Shown: positions 23,446 to 32,997 of the stretch, in pieces | Position numbering within the stretch: the first letter of the stretch is position 1 | Layout of the letters: each line of letters opens with the position of its first letter | NCBI GenBank assembly: GCA_036826375.1 | Contig: DAISWL010000004.1 | Coordinates: 1 to 56,870 of the forward strand | Reading direction: 5' to 3' | Origin: DAISWL01 sp036826375 | Lineage (GTDB): Bacteria; Patescibacteriota; Saccharimonadia; Saccharimonadales; HK-STAS-PATE-42 | Length of the DNA stretch: 56,870 nucleotides | Position numbers and translations under genes: made by a program | Notes under the pieces: generated by a model | What the model saw: the letters and a program-made list of their open reading frames with translations, nothing else | Told to the model about the DNA's origin: nothing | Database searches by the model: none

Positions 23446-25304
23446 TTCAACATAAAATTTGCTTGGTTTGTGGCGACGACGATTTTGTATTAAGCGCCAA
23501 GCCTATAACTAGTATACCCGGATTATCTTATACGTGGGGATTGAGTGAAGATCAGGAAGCTATATTTAATATAAGAGAAGGCTATACTTGCGGGTCATGT
23601 TACTCATCTATGCGTGTGCAAGGTATGGCTAATGCTATTTGTTTAGTTTATGGGACTAAGGACATAAATGAGTTTGTAGACAAGGCTAACGAGAGTGATT
23701 ATCATATTGCAGAAATCAACTCTTGTGCGAGCCTACACCAAAAACTCAAAAGTATTAAAAAACTTAAGTATAGTGAATTTGCAGATAGCGAATCTAAAGA
23801 AAAGCGTTTGAGAAGGGACGGCATTAGAACTGAGGATATAACATCTTTAAACTATCCGAGTAATAGTTTCGATTTAGTTCTTCATTCTGAAACACTGGAA
23901 CACCTAGAGGATCCAGCTAAAGCGATAGGGGAATGCCTAAGGATATTAAAACCTGGCGGTATCTGTATATTCACTACTCCGATTATATGGTCCAGAAAAA
24001 CTAAAAAACGGTTTACCGAAAATAAAGATGGTGGGGTGAATTTGGTAAGGCCAATATCTTTTCACGGAGACAGCCAAGATTCTTACCCAGTTCTATATGA
24101 ATACGGCTCAGATATTAAAGATGTGCTGTCTAACGATCAAGAACTATACTGTTTTACTAACTCATCATACGCCCAAATATATCCATTGGCGGTTTTAAAG
24201 CAAAAATCAGAAGATGTCCAATCAAGTTTAGCTTCAAGTAACATTAATAAAAATAAAAGCATTTTCAGGCTTGGCGATACCTCTGATATCACTAAGCTTA
24301 AAGATATAGAAGAGAAGGCATTAACATCGAATTATGTAAAAAATATTCTAAAAAAATTAGACGACATTGCTATAGACGGTGCCGGAGAGAGAATGGTACC
24401 AGAGTTTCACAAAAATAATTTATTTTATTCTGAACATTTACAACGCTATCAGGCGGCCAAGCCATTAATTAAAGATAAGGTTGTTTTAGATATTGCGTGT
24501 GGCTCCGGGTATGGTACTTATATGCTAGCTAAAGAAGCTAAAAAAATATACGGTGTAGATGTCAGCCCTGAAGCCGTAAGATATGCCAAGGATAACTATG
24601 ATCATAAAAATATTACGTATACTAGTGGCTCTGGCACTAACATACCCTTAGATTCTGCTTCTGTTGACGTTGTAACTACTTTTGAAACAATAGAGCACAT
24701 AGATGATTATGAGCAGTTTGTCCGAGAGATAAAAAGAGTGCTGAAGCCAGATGGATTACTAATTATATCCACCCCTAATGATTCAGAATACGGGGAGGGA
24801 AATCATTTCCACATTCATGAATTTGAGCATGAAGAGCTGAAAGGGCTACTCTTTAAATATTTTAAAAACCAAAAAAACTATTTTCAATCTACATGGAAAA
24901 GCGTGATGATGAGCAATGAAGATTGCCTCAAGGATGACCTACCAGAAGTTAGATCGGCTAATAAGTGCTCATCTATCAGTGTAGATAAAACGCTATACTT
25001 TTATTTGCTCTGTTCGAACAGAGATATAAACGAAGAGGTTGATAGTAACTTAAGTTTAGGGCCTCACCTCAGCGAGGCCCAAGATTGGTACAAAGAGAAG
25101 GCCTACATTGAGAAAGTAGATAAGTTGCAAGCTCAATTAGATCAATCTGAAATTATTATAAAAGATCTGCAGAACAACTTTAATGATGTATTAAAATCAA
25201 AGAAGTATCTCATGGCAACAAGGTTATCTAAGCTAAATAAGGCTGCTCATAATCCTAAAATGTTTATAAATAAATTTAAGCAATTAGTTAAAAGTAAAAA
25301 TTGA
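23442..25304 (+). CDS. Double SAM-methyltransferase with zinc ribbon and C-terminal coiled coil
   Basis: In this 620-residue protein, CLVC (7-10) and CGSC (50-53) make a zinc ribbon. A first methyltransferase (about 100-200) shows only its later motifs (FDLVLHSETLEHLEDP, LKPGGICIFTTP). A second, complete one (about 345-480) has VLDIACGSGYG, YGVDVSP, TTFETIEHIDDY and LKPDGLLIISTP. Residues about 555-600 are a coiled coil. By analogy with WbdD, which methylates and thereby terminates O-antigen chains and has a coiled-coil ruler, this may cap the glycan before Wzt recognises it. That role is inference. Confidence 0.8.
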   Translation: MIQHKICLVCGDDDFVLSAKPITSIPGLSYTWGLSEDQEAIFNIREGYTCGSCYSSMRVQGMANAICLVYGTKDINEFVDKANESDYHIAEINSCASLHQKLKSIKKLKYSEFADSESKEKRLRRDGIRTEDITSLNYPSNSFDLVLHSETLEHLEDPAKAIGECLRILKPGGICIFTTPIIWSRKTKKRFTENKDGGVNLVRPISFHGDSQDSYPVLYEYGSDIKDVLSNDQELYCFTNSSYAQIYPLAVLKQKSEDVQSSLASSNINKNKSIFRLGDTSDITKLKDIEEKALTSNYVKNILKKLDDIAIDGAGERMVPEFHKNNLFYSEHLQRYQAAKPLIKDKVVLDIACGSGYGTYMLAKEAKKIYGVDVSPEAVRYAKDNYDHKNITYTSGSGTNIPLDSASVDVVTTFETIEHIDDYEQFVREIKRVLKPDGLLIISTPNDSEYGEGNHFHIHEFEHEELKGLLFKYFKNQKNYFQSTWKSVMMSNEDCLKDDLPEVRSANKCSSISVDKTLYFYLLCSNRDINEEVDSNLSLGPHLSEAQDWYKEKAYIEKVDKLQAQLDQSEIIIKDLQNNFNDVLKSKKYLMATRLSKLNKAAHNPKMFINKFKQLVKSKN

Positions 25305-25318
25305 GTTACTATAGGTAT

Positions 25319-26791
25319 ATGCCTAAGAAGATTTTAGTAATTAGTTACAATAAATTTCCTACTATCGATGACCCAATTGCGGAAGGAACTGGCCTGAGGT
25401 ATTGGCGTATTGCTATGGCTCTGAAGCATTTTGGACACAAAGTAGACATGGCCATTCTAGATGAGAATAAACCCGACATAAATAACTATAATGGAATAAA
25501 GATAAAAAGTTTTAGTTTTAATTATAAAAAGCTAAATAAATTACTAAAAGATTACGAAGTTATTATATTTTCTTATGCTTTTGGAGAACTATCTAAAAAT
25601 ATAATAGATAATTCGTCAAAGAGTTCAATATTAATAGCCGATGCCATATCGCCTTATTATGTAGAGGCATTGACTAAATCTGGTTCGGATAAAGAGGACG
25701 GAGATATACTAAATAACTACTATAGTTCTTTAGATTATTGTAACTATTCTTTAGCAAATTCAGATTATATTATTGTAGGTAACAATATTCAGAAACAGTT
25801 TTATTTGGGAGTACTAGCTTCTACAGGAAGGCTGGTTGACGGTTTTAATACGGACAGAATGGTAGAGGTTCCAGCTTATCCGGAATTAATCAACGAGCCT
25901 ACTCCTAGAATGCCAGACAACACAAATAATGACGGTCGCATTAATATTTTATGGTTCGGGGGCATGTATCCATGGTTTAACCCTAATAAGCTTATAGATA
26001 TTTTTTCAGATTCAAGAGTTAAGAAAATCGCCAAACTAACTGTTATAGGAGCTAGAAACCCGTTCTACCCAATATCTAATAAAAGGTTTAATGGAGCATT
26101 CTACAGTTTCAAGAATCAATCAGATAAAAATAACTTAACTGATAAAAGCATATTTTTTAAGGATTGGGTTGATTACTATCAAAGAATTGATATATTTAAT
26201 TCTTCAGATTTGGCGATATCTATAAATGCTGATAATTTAGAGAATAAATATTCTTTCAGGCTGAGAATAGCAGATATGGTATGTAATGGCCTGCCGGTAG
26301 TCACTAACGGGGGGGATGCTGTCGGGGAAGATTTTATTAATCAAGGCTATGCTTTTAGGTTTGATTTTGATTCCGATAACATAGGTTCTGATTTTATAGA
26401 ATTTCTACAGAGCAACATTAATGTAATTAGAGATGCAAGAAAAAAACTTTTACAAAAAGATATTCTGTTCCAACATTCTAACATTGTTGCTACAGAAGAA
26501 CTATCTAGATTATTGCTCAACTCTTCCAAGCTAGAAGTAAAAGAAAAAGGTAAGCAACTAAGGCCTAATAACGCTTTTGATATGCAAGATCAAATACATG
26601 TTAAAAACGAAGAAATATCTGCTTTAAATAATAAAATAGAAAACTTGGGAATAGATATTAACACTAAAGGCGACCTGATTAATCAGCTGAATATAAATAA
26701 TAATTTAGTAAAACACGAACTAGAAATAATATATAAAAAACCGCATATATATCTTTATAAAAAATTTAAAAAATTACTAAATAAATCTTAA
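25319..26791 (+). CDS. Glycosyltransferase-like protein with C-terminal coiled coil
   Basis: The start is ATG 25319 (MPKKILVISYNKFP); an earlier TTG at 25301 overlaps the preceding stop and lacks support. The 490-residue product is GT-B-like, with GTGLRYWRIAMALKHFGH in the N-terminal half, ILWFGGMYPWFNP at the hinge and a donor half ending NGLPVVTNGGDAVGEDF. The last 70 residues (EEISALNNKIENLG) are a coiled coil, as in the upstream methyltransferase, and could mediate complex formation. The family is a remote GT4. Confidence 0.75.
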   Translation: MPKKILVISYNKFPTIDDPIAEGTGLRYWRIAMALKHFGHKVDMAILDENKPDINNYNGIKIKSFSFNYKKLNKLLKDYEVIIFSYAFGELSKNIIDNSSKSSILIADAISPYYVEALTKSGSDKEDGDILNNYYSSLDYCNYSLANSDYIIVGNNIQKQFYLGVLASTGRLVDGFNTDRMVEVPAYPELINEPTPRMPDNTNNDGRINILWFGGMYPWFNPNKLIDIFSDSRVKKIAKLTVIGARNPFYPISNKRFNGAFYSFKNQSDKNNLTDKSIFFKDWVDYYQRIDIFNSSDLAISINADNLENKYSFRLRIADMVCNGLPVVTNGGDAVGEDFINQGYAFRFDFDSDNIGSDFIEFLQSNINVIRDARKKLLQKDILFQHSNIVATEELSRLLLNSSKLEVKEKGKQLRPNNAFDMQDQIHVKNEEISALNNKIENLGIDINTKGDLINQLNINNNLVKHELEIIYKKPHIYLYKKFKKLLNKS

Positions 26792-26813
26792 TTAAGGAGC
26801 AGAGTATCGTACT

Positions 26814-28352
26814 ATGGGAGTAAACATATCCAAGATTAAATCTAAACTAGGCTTTATATTAAAGGCTAATAATCTTATCTACCTAGCTTTATTTTTAGCG
26901 GCGTTCTTCTCTAAGATTATTTTTATTATTAATGGTAGATTTGCAACAGATACAATAGCCACAAGTTATTCGGGCTATCAAGATGCGGCTAGCGGTATAA
27001 TCGGATCTAATGGAAGGTTCATATTCGCTCTGTTTATTAAAATTGCAGCTATCCTTAAGCTAGAGTTGGTTAGTTTAAATAAAATATCTTTAATATTTGG
27101 GTTAGCAATTTCCTCGATAGTAGTAATTCTGATATACAGAAAAATATCTAAACAAACTGAGCTTAATAATAAAGATCCGATTCTCAGGATTGGCGTAGTT
27201 CTTGGGCTTGTTTATTTTTTAGTTTCCCCGTTAACACTTGAAAATTATTTATTTATAGAGACTATGGTTATGCAGATGAGTGTACTATTCGCCATCTTGT
27301 CGGTTGAATTTATCGATTTTGATTCGTTTAGATTATTCAACCTGAAAGAGGCGTTCTTCTCAATACTGATGCTGGCATTAGCTATAAATTCATATCAGCC
27401 ATCAATGGGCGTAGCTATCGTATATCTAGGCTGGATTATATTGCTTAAGAATAACTTCGATTACAGAAAAGTATTTAATAGGGTTGACATATATGTTATA
27501 TGTAGGTATCTGCTTTATTTCATCGCTACTATTATGTCGACGATTATTATCTACAAATTTTTAATACATGTACAACGCGTAGACCAGCTAAACTTAAAAG
27601 CATTATTTCAGATATCGACATATAAACAAATAACTATATTGATCCGATCTGTATACTTTAAATACACCCTGCCACTACTAGCATCTTTTTTGACTTTGGC
27701 AGTCCTGAGTTTTGTGAGCTATAGGTTCTCAGATTTCTTGAAGAAAATAATAATCCCTATCACCTTGCTAAATTTAGTTGGAGTACTGTGCACGATAATC
27801 CTCCCACTCTTAACTAAAAACCAGATAGTTGAACTTAGGATGTTGATTCCTATTGCTTTTTCTTTAAGTCTGTCTTTAGTGTTGCTAATGTTAAGCATTA
27901 CTAATTCCCCGGGTTATGTAAAAAAAGTAGGCGTTCTTATTATGGTCATATTAGTTGCAATAAATACTATAGTAAGTCTCAGGTGGCAAATTGCATCGGT
28001 AAACAATAATAGGGCTGATAGAGATTGGTCTCACCGGGTAAGTTCCTATATTAGGAATCATGGTGGCATTAACTCAGCAGTATACTTCAGAGATGCATCC
28101 GTAACTAATTACAGCGGAGATTTAGTGGGTGATACCCAGGTTATCTACGCCCTAAATGTGAGAGCAGCTGTGACAGATTGGTCAACAATTGAATCTCTAT
28201 ATTTCTACGACAATCTATATTTAAAAAAAGACAATCCGAAGGATGCTCGGTTCGCTAGCTATAAGGACTATTGTGGCTCTCGTGACTGGAATCAATTCGC
28301 TAATGATCAGATTAAGTTCTCTGATAACACAGCAATAATTTGCATCTATTAA
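26814..28352 (+). CDS. Polytopic membrane protein, GtrII-like glucosyltransferase candidate
   Basis: This 512-residue protein has about eleven predicted helices and an extracellular-type C-terminal domain with Cys residues (DYCGSRDW, AIICIY). The first loop (GYQDAASGIIGSNGRFIFAL) is like that of GtrII glucosyltransferases, GT-C enzymes that use polyprenyl-phosphate-glucose to decorate glycans outside the membrane. AAGGAG lies 13 bases before the ATG. Family assignment is tentative; another GT-C type is possible. Confidence 0.65.
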   Translation: MGVNISKIKSKLGFILKANNLIYLALFLAAFFSKIIFIINGRFATDTIATSYSGYQDAASGIIGSNGRFIFALFIKIAAILKLELVSLNKISLIFGLAISSIVVILIYRKISKQTELNNKDPILRIGVVLGLVYFLVSPLTLENYLFIETMVMQMSVLFAILSVEFIDFDSFRLFNLKEAFFSILMLALAINSYQPSMGVAIVYLGWIILLKNNFDYRKVFNRVDIYVICRYLLYFIATIMSTIIIYKFLIHVQRVDQLNLKALFQISTYKQITILIRSVYFKYTLPLLASFLTLAVLSFVSYRFSDFLKKIIIPITLLNLVGVLCTIILPLLTKNQIVELRMLIPIAFSLSLSLVLLMLSITNSPGYVKKVGVLIMVILVAINTIVSLRWQIASVNNNRADRDWSHRVSSYIRNHGGINSAVYFRDASVTNYSGDLVGDTQVIYALNVRAAVTDWSTIESLYFYDNLYLKKDNPKDARFASYKDYCGSRDWNQFANDQIKFSDNTAIICIY

Positions 28353-28384
28353 GTTTCAAGCTAAACCATAGCGTACCAAAGTGT

Positions 28385-28390
28385 TATAAT
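28385..28390 (+). promoter_or_regulatory. -10 box inside the polysaccharide locus
   Basis: TATAAT 8 bases before ATG 28399, in the 46-base gap between genes. It gives a second transcription start for the downstream glycosyltransferase/RgpF genes. Confidence 0.55.
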
Positions 28391-28398
28391 TATTAATA

Positions 28399-31176
28399 AT
28401 GAAAGCTAGAATCTATAAAGTTCACCCCGATAGTAACTTTTTATCATCTGATCCAGCTAAAACGATCATAAATTTTAAAGAAATTACAGTTCTTAAAATA
28501 CCAAATGATATAGAGATAAAAGGCTCTAAGAGCCTAATAATCAGCCCCTATAAAATGGGTGATGGAATTAAGACCAAAGTCGCAAGAGATACCTCGTGGG
28601 GCGGTGATCTAAACTTAAGATCATGGGCAACAACTAATGAGATTATTGAGTTTCTGTCAGATTTCAACAAGGTATATCTACTAGGAGCTTTGGAATCTCT
28701 AAATGATATTCGGCCATTACTTAAGGCCTTAAGGGTTTGGATGATTAATGACACTAACCGTAAGGCTGTTTTTTCATCTAATTTAAGCTCGGCAGAATTT
28801 AAATGCTTCAGAGATTGGTCATATGAAGAGGCTGAAGATCTGTTCAGATCTAGTGGATTTGAGATATCTAAGAATCAGAATGAATTAATTTTGAGCTGCT
28901 CTGAAGAATATTATCAAAATTTTCTAAATAAAAATAACTTGCCCCCCTACACTATTAAACATATTATCGTTACCAATGAGCACCCTGATTATAGAATAAC
29001 CGGAGGTATAGGGTCTTATGTTAAAGAGGCGGCTAGACTATATGGAGAAGATAGTGCAATTCTTATAATTGACGACAACGACAAAATAAATAGCCAAACA
29101 ATAGATAATAATAAGTGGCTATCACTGCAAAAGCTTATTGGTGCTAAAAAGAATAGCCAACTTTTTGAATATGATTTTCATAACTCAGCCGCTAGTATAC
29201 TAGAGGCAACTTATCAAATATTATTTTTATATGATCGGATAAGATTTCTAGAGGGTTCCGATTACGGCAACTTAAATCTAAGCAGGGTTATTCAAGCCAA
29301 GAAAACAGGGTTGTTGCCAGATAGTTTAAAGACGATAACAGTATGCCACGGTTCAAATATCTATGTAGATAATGCATCGGGCAGATATCCATCTAAAAAT
29401 AATATACCAGTGATTCAAAAAGAGGTTTATTCTATAATTAATTCAGATGTAACTATATTTCTAACAGATTTTGTTAGAAATCTTTATTCCACATACGGCA
29501 TAGATGCTCAGAACCCGGTTAAATATAGGCTGCCTATAAACTTGAATTATTACGACGAACTTGAGATCAAAGAGCCCTCCTGTTTCGGAGAGATAAAGAA
29601 TATCTACTACATAGGTAAACTTAGCAAGATGAAGGGTGGGGACAGATTTCTAAGCTTCATAGCTCAGTTAGCTAAGAAAGGGGGCAATTATAACGTAGTA
29701 TGTGCTTCAACCTATACTTCTTCAGAAAAAGAAGTTCGAGAATCCTTAAAGTTAATATCTCGCTATCCAAACATTAAGCTTAAAGTAGCACCATACAAAA
29801 GAGATGAGCTTTTAAAAGAACTTAATGATAAATCGGAAGATTCAATAGCTGTGATACCTTACCCAGGAGATAATCATCCCAATGTTATTTTAGAGCTAAT
29901 GTTAACAGGGATGGATTTTATAGCGGCAGACAGTGGCGGTATACCGGAGTTAATTCCCGAGAAAGATCAGTTCATTGTTAAGCTTAATAACAAAGATCTA
30001 CTGAATAAGTTTAATCAGCTCAAAAGAAAAAGGGCTAAAAGGTTAGATATAGTCAAATCGAACAGGTCTAAGTATTTAGAAGAGCAAGCTAAAATCAATA
30101 AAACTTACTCAATCGCTAAGTTAGAATCTTTACCGTGGAGAGGACCTAAAACTAATAGTCGCAAAGAGGATCAGACAATATCAGTTATAATACCTTGTTA
30201 TGATACCGATCTTAAATATATCGAAGAACTATGCTCAAGCCTAGATAGTCAATCGTTATCCGCAAAAGAGATTATATTTGTTAATGATGGTTCAAGCCGG
30301 AAAAATTACCTAAATGATCTCACGAATATGATTAAGTCTCACGAATATAATTTTAAATATAGAGTTTTGGATAAGCCTAATGGCGGCTTAGCATCGGCTA
30401 GAAATTTTGCACTAAAGAAATCTAAATCTAAATACGTCGTTACTATAGATAGTGATGATATTGTGGATAATTATTTCCTAGAGAAGTTAAGCTTAGCAAT
30501 AGTTAACGCCAATGATGATTCAGTTATAGGTGTTACGCCATTTCTAAACACTTTTTATGAAGGTAGGGATTCGACTAAACTGAAGAGCTTCCATTACCAA
30601 TACATGCCTTATGGGTCTAATCTCGCTACAGCTTTCTTGCCTTATAATACATATGGTTCAGCGGCGGCTATATTTCATCGTCAGAAATTATTGGAGGCAA
30701 CTGGTGGGTGGGATGAATCATCCAAAGCTATGTTTGAAGATTGGGCTTTATATATGAGGTTAGATTCTCTAGGCTATAAAGTTAATATAATGCCAGTAGC
30801 TAATTATCTCTATAGGGTCAGGCCTCATAGCATGCTTAGGACTTATGACAACAGGGAAGGATACATTAGATTAATATCTAACTATTTAAAGTTATCCAAG
30901 TATGAGAGCTATCTACTTTTTTCACAGTTATTTAATTACTTTCAATCAACAGAATATGGCTTCTCAGACCAGAGTAATGATCATCTAATTAGAATTGGTT
31001 TGCAAGAGACTTTCGGTACTTACGATACCCCGCATATATCTAAATTGGTTAAATTATCTAGGGTTATGAATATTTATGATAAGAAGGTGCCACTTGGGAT
31101 TAAAAAAACTGTTTCCAAGGGTTCAAACTTAACAGCGAGAGTTCTCGGCAAGCTAGTTGGTAGAAGAAGTAAGTGA
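28399..31176 (+). CDS. Large two-domain glycosyltransferase (GT4 + GT2)
   Basis: This 925-residue protein has a unique N-terminal 180 residues. A GT-B domain follows (about 190-565; HPDYRITGGIGSYVKEAARLYG, YYIGKLSKMKGGD, VIPYPGDNHPNVILELMLTGMDFIA). A C-terminal GT-A domain (about 585-830) has ISVIIPCYDTD, FVNDGSS, NGGLASARNFAL, TIDSDD and MFEDWALYMR. The two catalytic centres suggest processive assembly of a mixed repeat. The domain order is the reverse of the 19169 protein. Confidence 0.87.
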   Translation: MKARIYKVHPDSNFLSSDPAKTIINFKEITVLKIPNDIEIKGSKSLIISPYKMGDGIKTKVARDTSWGGDLNLRSWATTNEIIEFLSDFNKVYLLGALESLNDIRPLLKALRVWMINDTNRKAVFSSNLSSAEFKCFRDWSYEEAEDLFRSSGFEISKNQNELILSCSEEYYQNFLNKNNLPPYTIKHIIVTNEHPDYRITGGIGSYVKEAARLYGEDSAILIIDDNDKINSQTIDNNKWLSLQKLIGAKKNSQLFEYDFHNSAASILEATYQILFLYDRIRFLEGSDYGNLNLSRVIQAKKTGLLPDSLKTITVCHGSNIYVDNASGRYPSKNNIPVIQKEVYSIINSDVTIFLTDFVRNLYSTYGIDAQNPVKYRLPINLNYYDELEIKEPSCFGEIKNIYYIGKLSKMKGGDRFLSFIAQLAKKGGNYNVVCASTYTSSEKEVRESLKLISRYPNIKLKVAPYKRDELLKELNDKSEDSIAVIPYPGDNHPNVILELMLTGMDFIAADSGGIPELIPEKDQFIVKLNNKDLLNKFNQLKRKRAKRLDIVKSNRSKYLEEQAKINKTYSIAKLESLPWRGPKTNSRKEDQTISVIIPCYDTDLKYIEELCSSLDSQSLSAKEIIFVNDGSSRKNYLNDLTNMIKSHEYNFKYRVLDKPNGGLASARNFALKKSKSKYVVTIDSDDIVDNYFLEKLSLAIVNANDDSVIGVTPFLNTFYEGRDSTKLKSFHYQYMPYGSNLATAFLPYNTYGSAAAIFHRQKLLEATGGWDESSKAMFEDWALYMRLDSLGYKVNIMPVANYLYRVRPHSMLRTYDNREGYIRLISNYLKLSKYESYLLFSQLFNYFQSTEYGFSDQSNDHLIRIGLQETFGTYDTPHISKLVKLSRVMNIYDKKVPLGIKKTVSKGSNLTARVLGKLVGRRSK

Positions 31177-31183
31177 TTTTTCT

Positions 31184-32098
31184 ATGTCTAAACCCAAATA
31201 TCATATAAATACCAATGGTGAATTGCCTACTATAATTAGCGATTCATTTACTACCGTACCATTTAACGGTGAATATCCTAAAAATACTAACAATTTAACT
31301 TTGGCAGCAACAATTCATATTTTCTATACCGATTTAACAGAATATATCATCGCTAAGCTTTACAATATCCCTGACATTGTTAAGCTTAAGGTATTAATAA
31401 CTACAGATACAGAAGCCAAGAAAGCTGAAATAGAAAGCCACTTCAGTAAAACGGATTTTAATTATCAGATTAAAGTATTTGAGAATGTAGGAAGAGATAT
31501 AGCTCCAAGCCTAATAGGCTTTAAACAAGAGATATTAAAATCTGATTTATTTTTACACCTACACACTAAAAAATCTTTATATAATCAAGATTTAAATAAT
31601 TGGCGAGATGATATTTTTAATAAACTTTTAGGTAGTAAGCAAATCGCTAGCTCTAACTTAAAAGTTCTATTAAGCGACAGTATAGGCTTAATACTACCCA
31701 GCCCGCCAGATTTTATTAAGGAACATATGAACTGGGGTTTGGGCTCCGATTACGAGCACGCAAAAGTTTTACTAAAAAGGTCAGGATATAATTTATCTAA
31801 ACTCAGCCCGTTATATTTTCCGGCAGGATCAATGTTTTTTGCTAAAACTGAAGTTATAAAACCTATAATTAAAACTTTAAATATTGAAGATTTCGATCAA
31901 GAATCAGGACAGATTAGCGGAACAATGGCTCATGCTATTGAACGATCATTTTGTTTTTTCACAGAATTGGCTAAGCTTAAGTGGTTGGTTATAAAAATTA
32001 GCAATGGTCATCCGGTATACTATGAACCTCAATATAAATTATTATCCATAAAATTACTGGTCTGGTGCAAGTTTAAATTAAAAGGTTTTTTAAAATGA
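31184..32098 (+). CDS. Rhamnan synthesis protein F (RgpF)-like protein
   Basis: The start is ATG 31184 (MSKPKYHIN), 7 bases after the previous stop; an in-frame codon at 31157 would overlap that gene. The 304-residue product has RgpF hallmarks: AATIHIFYTDL, FENVGRDIAP, LFLHLHTKKS, and the YFPAGSMFFAK block. RgpF-type proteins take part in rhamnose-containing wall polysaccharide assembly and decoration in streptococci. It overlaps the next gene by 4 bases (ATGA). Confidence 0.85.
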   Translation: MSKPKYHINTNGELPTIISDSFTTVPFNGEYPKNTNNLTLAATIHIFYTDLTEYIIAKLYNIPDIVKLKVLITTDTEAKKAEIESHFSKTDFNYQIKVFENVGRDIAPSLIGFKQEILKSDLFLHLHTKKSLYNQDLNNWRDDIFNKLLGSKQIASSNLKVLLSDSIGLILPSPPDFIKEHMNWGLGSDYEHAKVLLKRSGYNLSKLSPLYFPAGSMFFAKTEVIKPIIKTLNIEDFDQESGQISGTMAHAIERSFCFFTELAKLKWLVIKISNGHPVYYEPQYKLLSIKLLVWCKFKLKGFLK

Positions 32099-32997
32099 GC
32101 GACTATTCTAAACTTAATGCTGGCAACATGGCTTTAGCTGTAGTGCTTTACAACCCAACTAAGGCCCAGATTCAAAATTTGAAAGAACTATCTAGTTTTA
32201 AGCAAATTATAGTTATAGATAATTCCAAAGAATCTAACATAAAATTAGTTCAAAAAAATGTTCCAGCAGCTAAACTTAATTTCCATCACTATCCTGAAAA
32301 TATAGGTTTATCTAAAGCGTATAACATCTCCCTTGGTTTGGCTAAAAAGGATAAAATAGATTTTTTAATGTTAGCAGATCAAGATTCAAAGTTTGAAATG
32401 AAAGTTATACTTAAAATGAGCGATGATGCTAAAAAACTTAAACTTAATTTAGATAAGTTCGCAATTTTAGGATTCGCTTGGTACGAAAATCTAAATTTAG
32501 CCCCCAAAGAAGCTATCACCGATGAACAGCTTATCGTTTTTTCTTCAGGATCCATTCTCAACATTAAGATTATAGATAAAATTGGTGGGTTTGATGAGAG
32601 ATTTTATATTGATTCAGTTGATTCTGAAATATCGCTGAGAGCAATTAGCATGGGCTATAGAACCGGTAAAATGTTAAACTTAGGATTCCAGCACAGCATT
32701 GGTAATTCTAAACAAATTCATAGCAGATTGTTTAACAAGGATTTAGTTCTTTACAACCATTCTCCTATCCGTAGTTATTATCAAATTAGAAACAGTTTAC
32801 TTATTAAAGATATTTTCAAAGAAAAATCTAACCCTAGAATAAATCAATTTATCAATGATATAGAAAACGCTTGGATAAAAGATAAACTAAGATCTATTTT
32901 CTATGAAAAAAATAAATTTAAAAAATTCTATTATTGCTTTAGGGGGTGGCTAGATTTTAAGCTTAAGAGATTCGGAAAAATAAACCACAAAACTTAG
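32095..32997 (+). CDS. GT2 glycosyltransferase (rhamnosyltransferase-like)
   Basis: This 300-residue GT-A enzyme has MALAVVLYNP, IIVIDNS, YPENIGLSKAYNISL, the LMLADQDSKF metal-binding region, a GGFDERFYIDSVDSEISLRA acceptor segment, and a C-terminal helical tail. Together with RgpF and the GT2 fusions it suggests a rhamnose- or deoxyhexose-rich polymer. Its stop codon overlaps that of the convergent minus-strand gene (32994-32997). Confidence 0.88.
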   Translation: MSDYSKLNAGNMALAVVLYNPTKAQIQNLKELSSFKQIIVIDNSKESNIKLVQKNVPAAKLNFHHYPENIGLSKAYNISLGLAKKDKIDFLMLADQDSKFEMKVILKMSDDAKKLKLNLDKFAILGFAWYENLNLAPKEAITDEQLIVFSSGSILNIKIIDKIGGFDERFYIDSVDSEISLRAISMGYRTGKMLNLGFQHSIGNSKQIHSRLFNKDLVLYNHSPIRSYYQIRNSLLIKDIFKEKSNPRINQFINDIENAWIKDKLRSIFYEKNKFKKFYYCFRGWLDFKLKRFGKINHKT

